Origin: Candidatus Hydrogenedentota bacterium
GTDB taxonomy: Bacteria > Hydrogenedentota > Hydrogenedentia > Hydrogenedentales > CAITNO01
NCBI GenBank assembly: GCA_029554925.1
Contig: JAKPUV010001020.1
Span: forward strand, 1-22,728
DNA: 22,728 nucleotides
Reading direction: 5' to 3'
Numbering within the stretch: the stretch's first letter is position 1; each line of letters opens with the position of its first letter. The position numbers were made by a program, and so were the translations under genes. This document shows, piece after piece, positions 22,061-22,728 of the stretch. Under the pieces are notes generated by a model. It ran no database searches and was not told the origin of the DNA. It was given only the letters and a program-made list of their open reading frames with translations.

Positions 22061-22728
22061 ATGCGCCACGCACTTCCCGCCCTGCTTCTCCTTTCCGCCC
22101 TGTGCGCCGTCTGCTCCGCGGCGTCGGGCGCGGACGCGGACGCGGTCCTCCTGAACGCGGGCACATACCAGTTGAGGCTGGGCGCGGACGGAACACCCGC
22201 CGCGCTCGTGAGTCCGGCGTCCGGCAATGTGCTGGACCCGGCCTCCCGCGCCCCCTTCCTCTCGGCGCGGATCGGGGGTACGGACACGCCCGCAACGGCG
22301 GTCTCCGGCGACGGCGGCCGGATCACCGCGCGCTTCGGCGCGGACGGGCCGGAGGCGGTGGTGGAGGCGTCCCCCATGGACGGCGGACTCGTCTTCACCG
22401 TGCTGTCCGCCGACGCGCGGATCGAGGCGCTCACGTTCCTTAATTTGGCCACCACCCTCTCGGGCACCCTGGAGGACCCGTTTGTCGTGGCACTCCTCGC
22501 GCGTAACCTGCAAACCAAGGTGGAGGGCATCCCCGGCCCGATGAAGACGCTCAAGGCGGAGTGCTTCAGCCGCTTCGGCATCGCGGGCGCGTCGGCCGCC
22601 CTCGTCGGCGGCCCGCCCGACCGCCTGCGCGGCACGCTGAAGGACGCCCTCGCGGACGCGAAGGACCTGCCGCAGCCGCCCCCCGGGGTGACGCCCGTGG
22701 GCGGGCCCTGGGCCCTGGACGCCGAGGT
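22061..22728 (+). CDS. Exported protein of unknown function, N-terminal part
   Basis: The frame runs open from the ATG at 22061 to the window end (222 complete codons). AAGGA lies about 10 nt upstream. A signal peptide is evident (MRHALPALLLLSALCAVCSA, cleavage near 'AASGA'). The next 100 or so residues alternate hydrophobic and polar positions ('LLNAGTYQLRLGADGTPAAL', 'DGGLVFTVLSADARIEALTF') as in beta-sandwich domains that open some polysaccharide-acting enzymes. I do not recognise a catalytic motif in the visible part, so no function is assigned. It is a separate transcription unit from the repeat protein, given the terminator between them. Confidence 0.75.
   Translation, partial: MRHALPALLLLSALCAVCSAASGADADAVLLNAGTYQLRLGADGTPAALVSPASGNVLDPASRAPFLSARIGGTDTPATAVSGDGGRITARFGADGPEAVVEASPMDGGLVFTVLSADARIEALTFLNLATTLSGTLEDPFVVALLARNLQTKVEGIPGPMKTLKAECFSRFGIAGASAALVGGPPDRLRGTLKDALADAKDLPQPPPGVTPVGGPWALDAE

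Noticed and set aside
18397..22635. A 1,412-codon open frame on the minus strand opposite the repeat protein
   Set aside because: It lies antisense to a gene with a signal peptide, ordered domains and ribosome-binding site. Its product is low-complexity Arg/Gly/His/Val-rich, as expected when GC-rich repeats are read on the other strand, and it runs through the terminator hairpin.

Overview
The window is 22.7 kb of very GC-rich bacterial DNA (strong G/C bias at third codon positions, many spurious antisense open frames). It holds 12 protein genes, two of them cut by the window ends. The organism is Gram-negative: it has a periplasmic adaptor and an outer-membrane factor of an RND pump. The degenerate dockerin-like 'ELLRVVQ-x-YN' doublet on a secreted protease, the HYR-repeat surface protein with a parallel beta-helix head, and the basic-tailed C-terminal anchor resemble predicted secretomes of uncultured PVC-like or Hydrogenedentes-type bacteria. 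That placement is an inference; no rRNA or marker gene is present to confirm it.

Region 1 (1-6251, + strand) is a drug-efflux operon: the C-terminal part of a MarR-type regulator, a membrane-fusion protein, an HAE1-type RND permease and a lipoprotein outer-membrane factor. Two junctions are ATGA stop/start overlaps (264-267 and 4626-4629), so translation is probably coupled. A 10-bp hairpin spans the last stop codon and separates this operon from convergent genes.

Region 2 (6278-10046, - strand) is a two-gene unit. First comes a 628-aa DUF4914-like protein with a PEPCK-type P-loop, then, 39 bp downstream, a CPA2-type cation/proton antiporter fused to a PTS EIIA domain. This is the most intriguing pairing in the window: a possible PEP- or nucleotide-linked kinase next to an ion antiporter carrying a phosphorylatable histidine domain.

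Region 3 (10091-13120, - strand) holds a small stand-alone cyclic-nucleotide-binding protein and, 69 bp downstream, a secreted trypsin-like protease with several beta-sandwich domains and a dockerin-like doublet.

Region 4 (13243-17150, + strand) is an arginine-biosynthesis operon: an FmdB-type zinc ribbon, then argD, argF and argG. It has a candidate promoter, an attenuator-like terminator in the leader, and a strong terminator after argG. ArgD makes N-acetylornithine, ArgF carbamoylates ornithine to citrulline, and ArgG makes argininosuccinate. The other arg genes lie elsewhere.

Region 5 (17191-22728, + strand) holds a consensus-like sigma-70 promoter with a roughly 190-nt structured leader, a 1,486-aa secreted repeat protein (beta-helix, eight HYR-like repeats, two larger inserted modules, DUF5011-like and Ig-like domains, C-terminal anchor), a 13-bp terminator, and the start of another exported protein cut by the window end. 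I found no tRNA, rRNA, CRISPR array, insertion sequence or phage gene.
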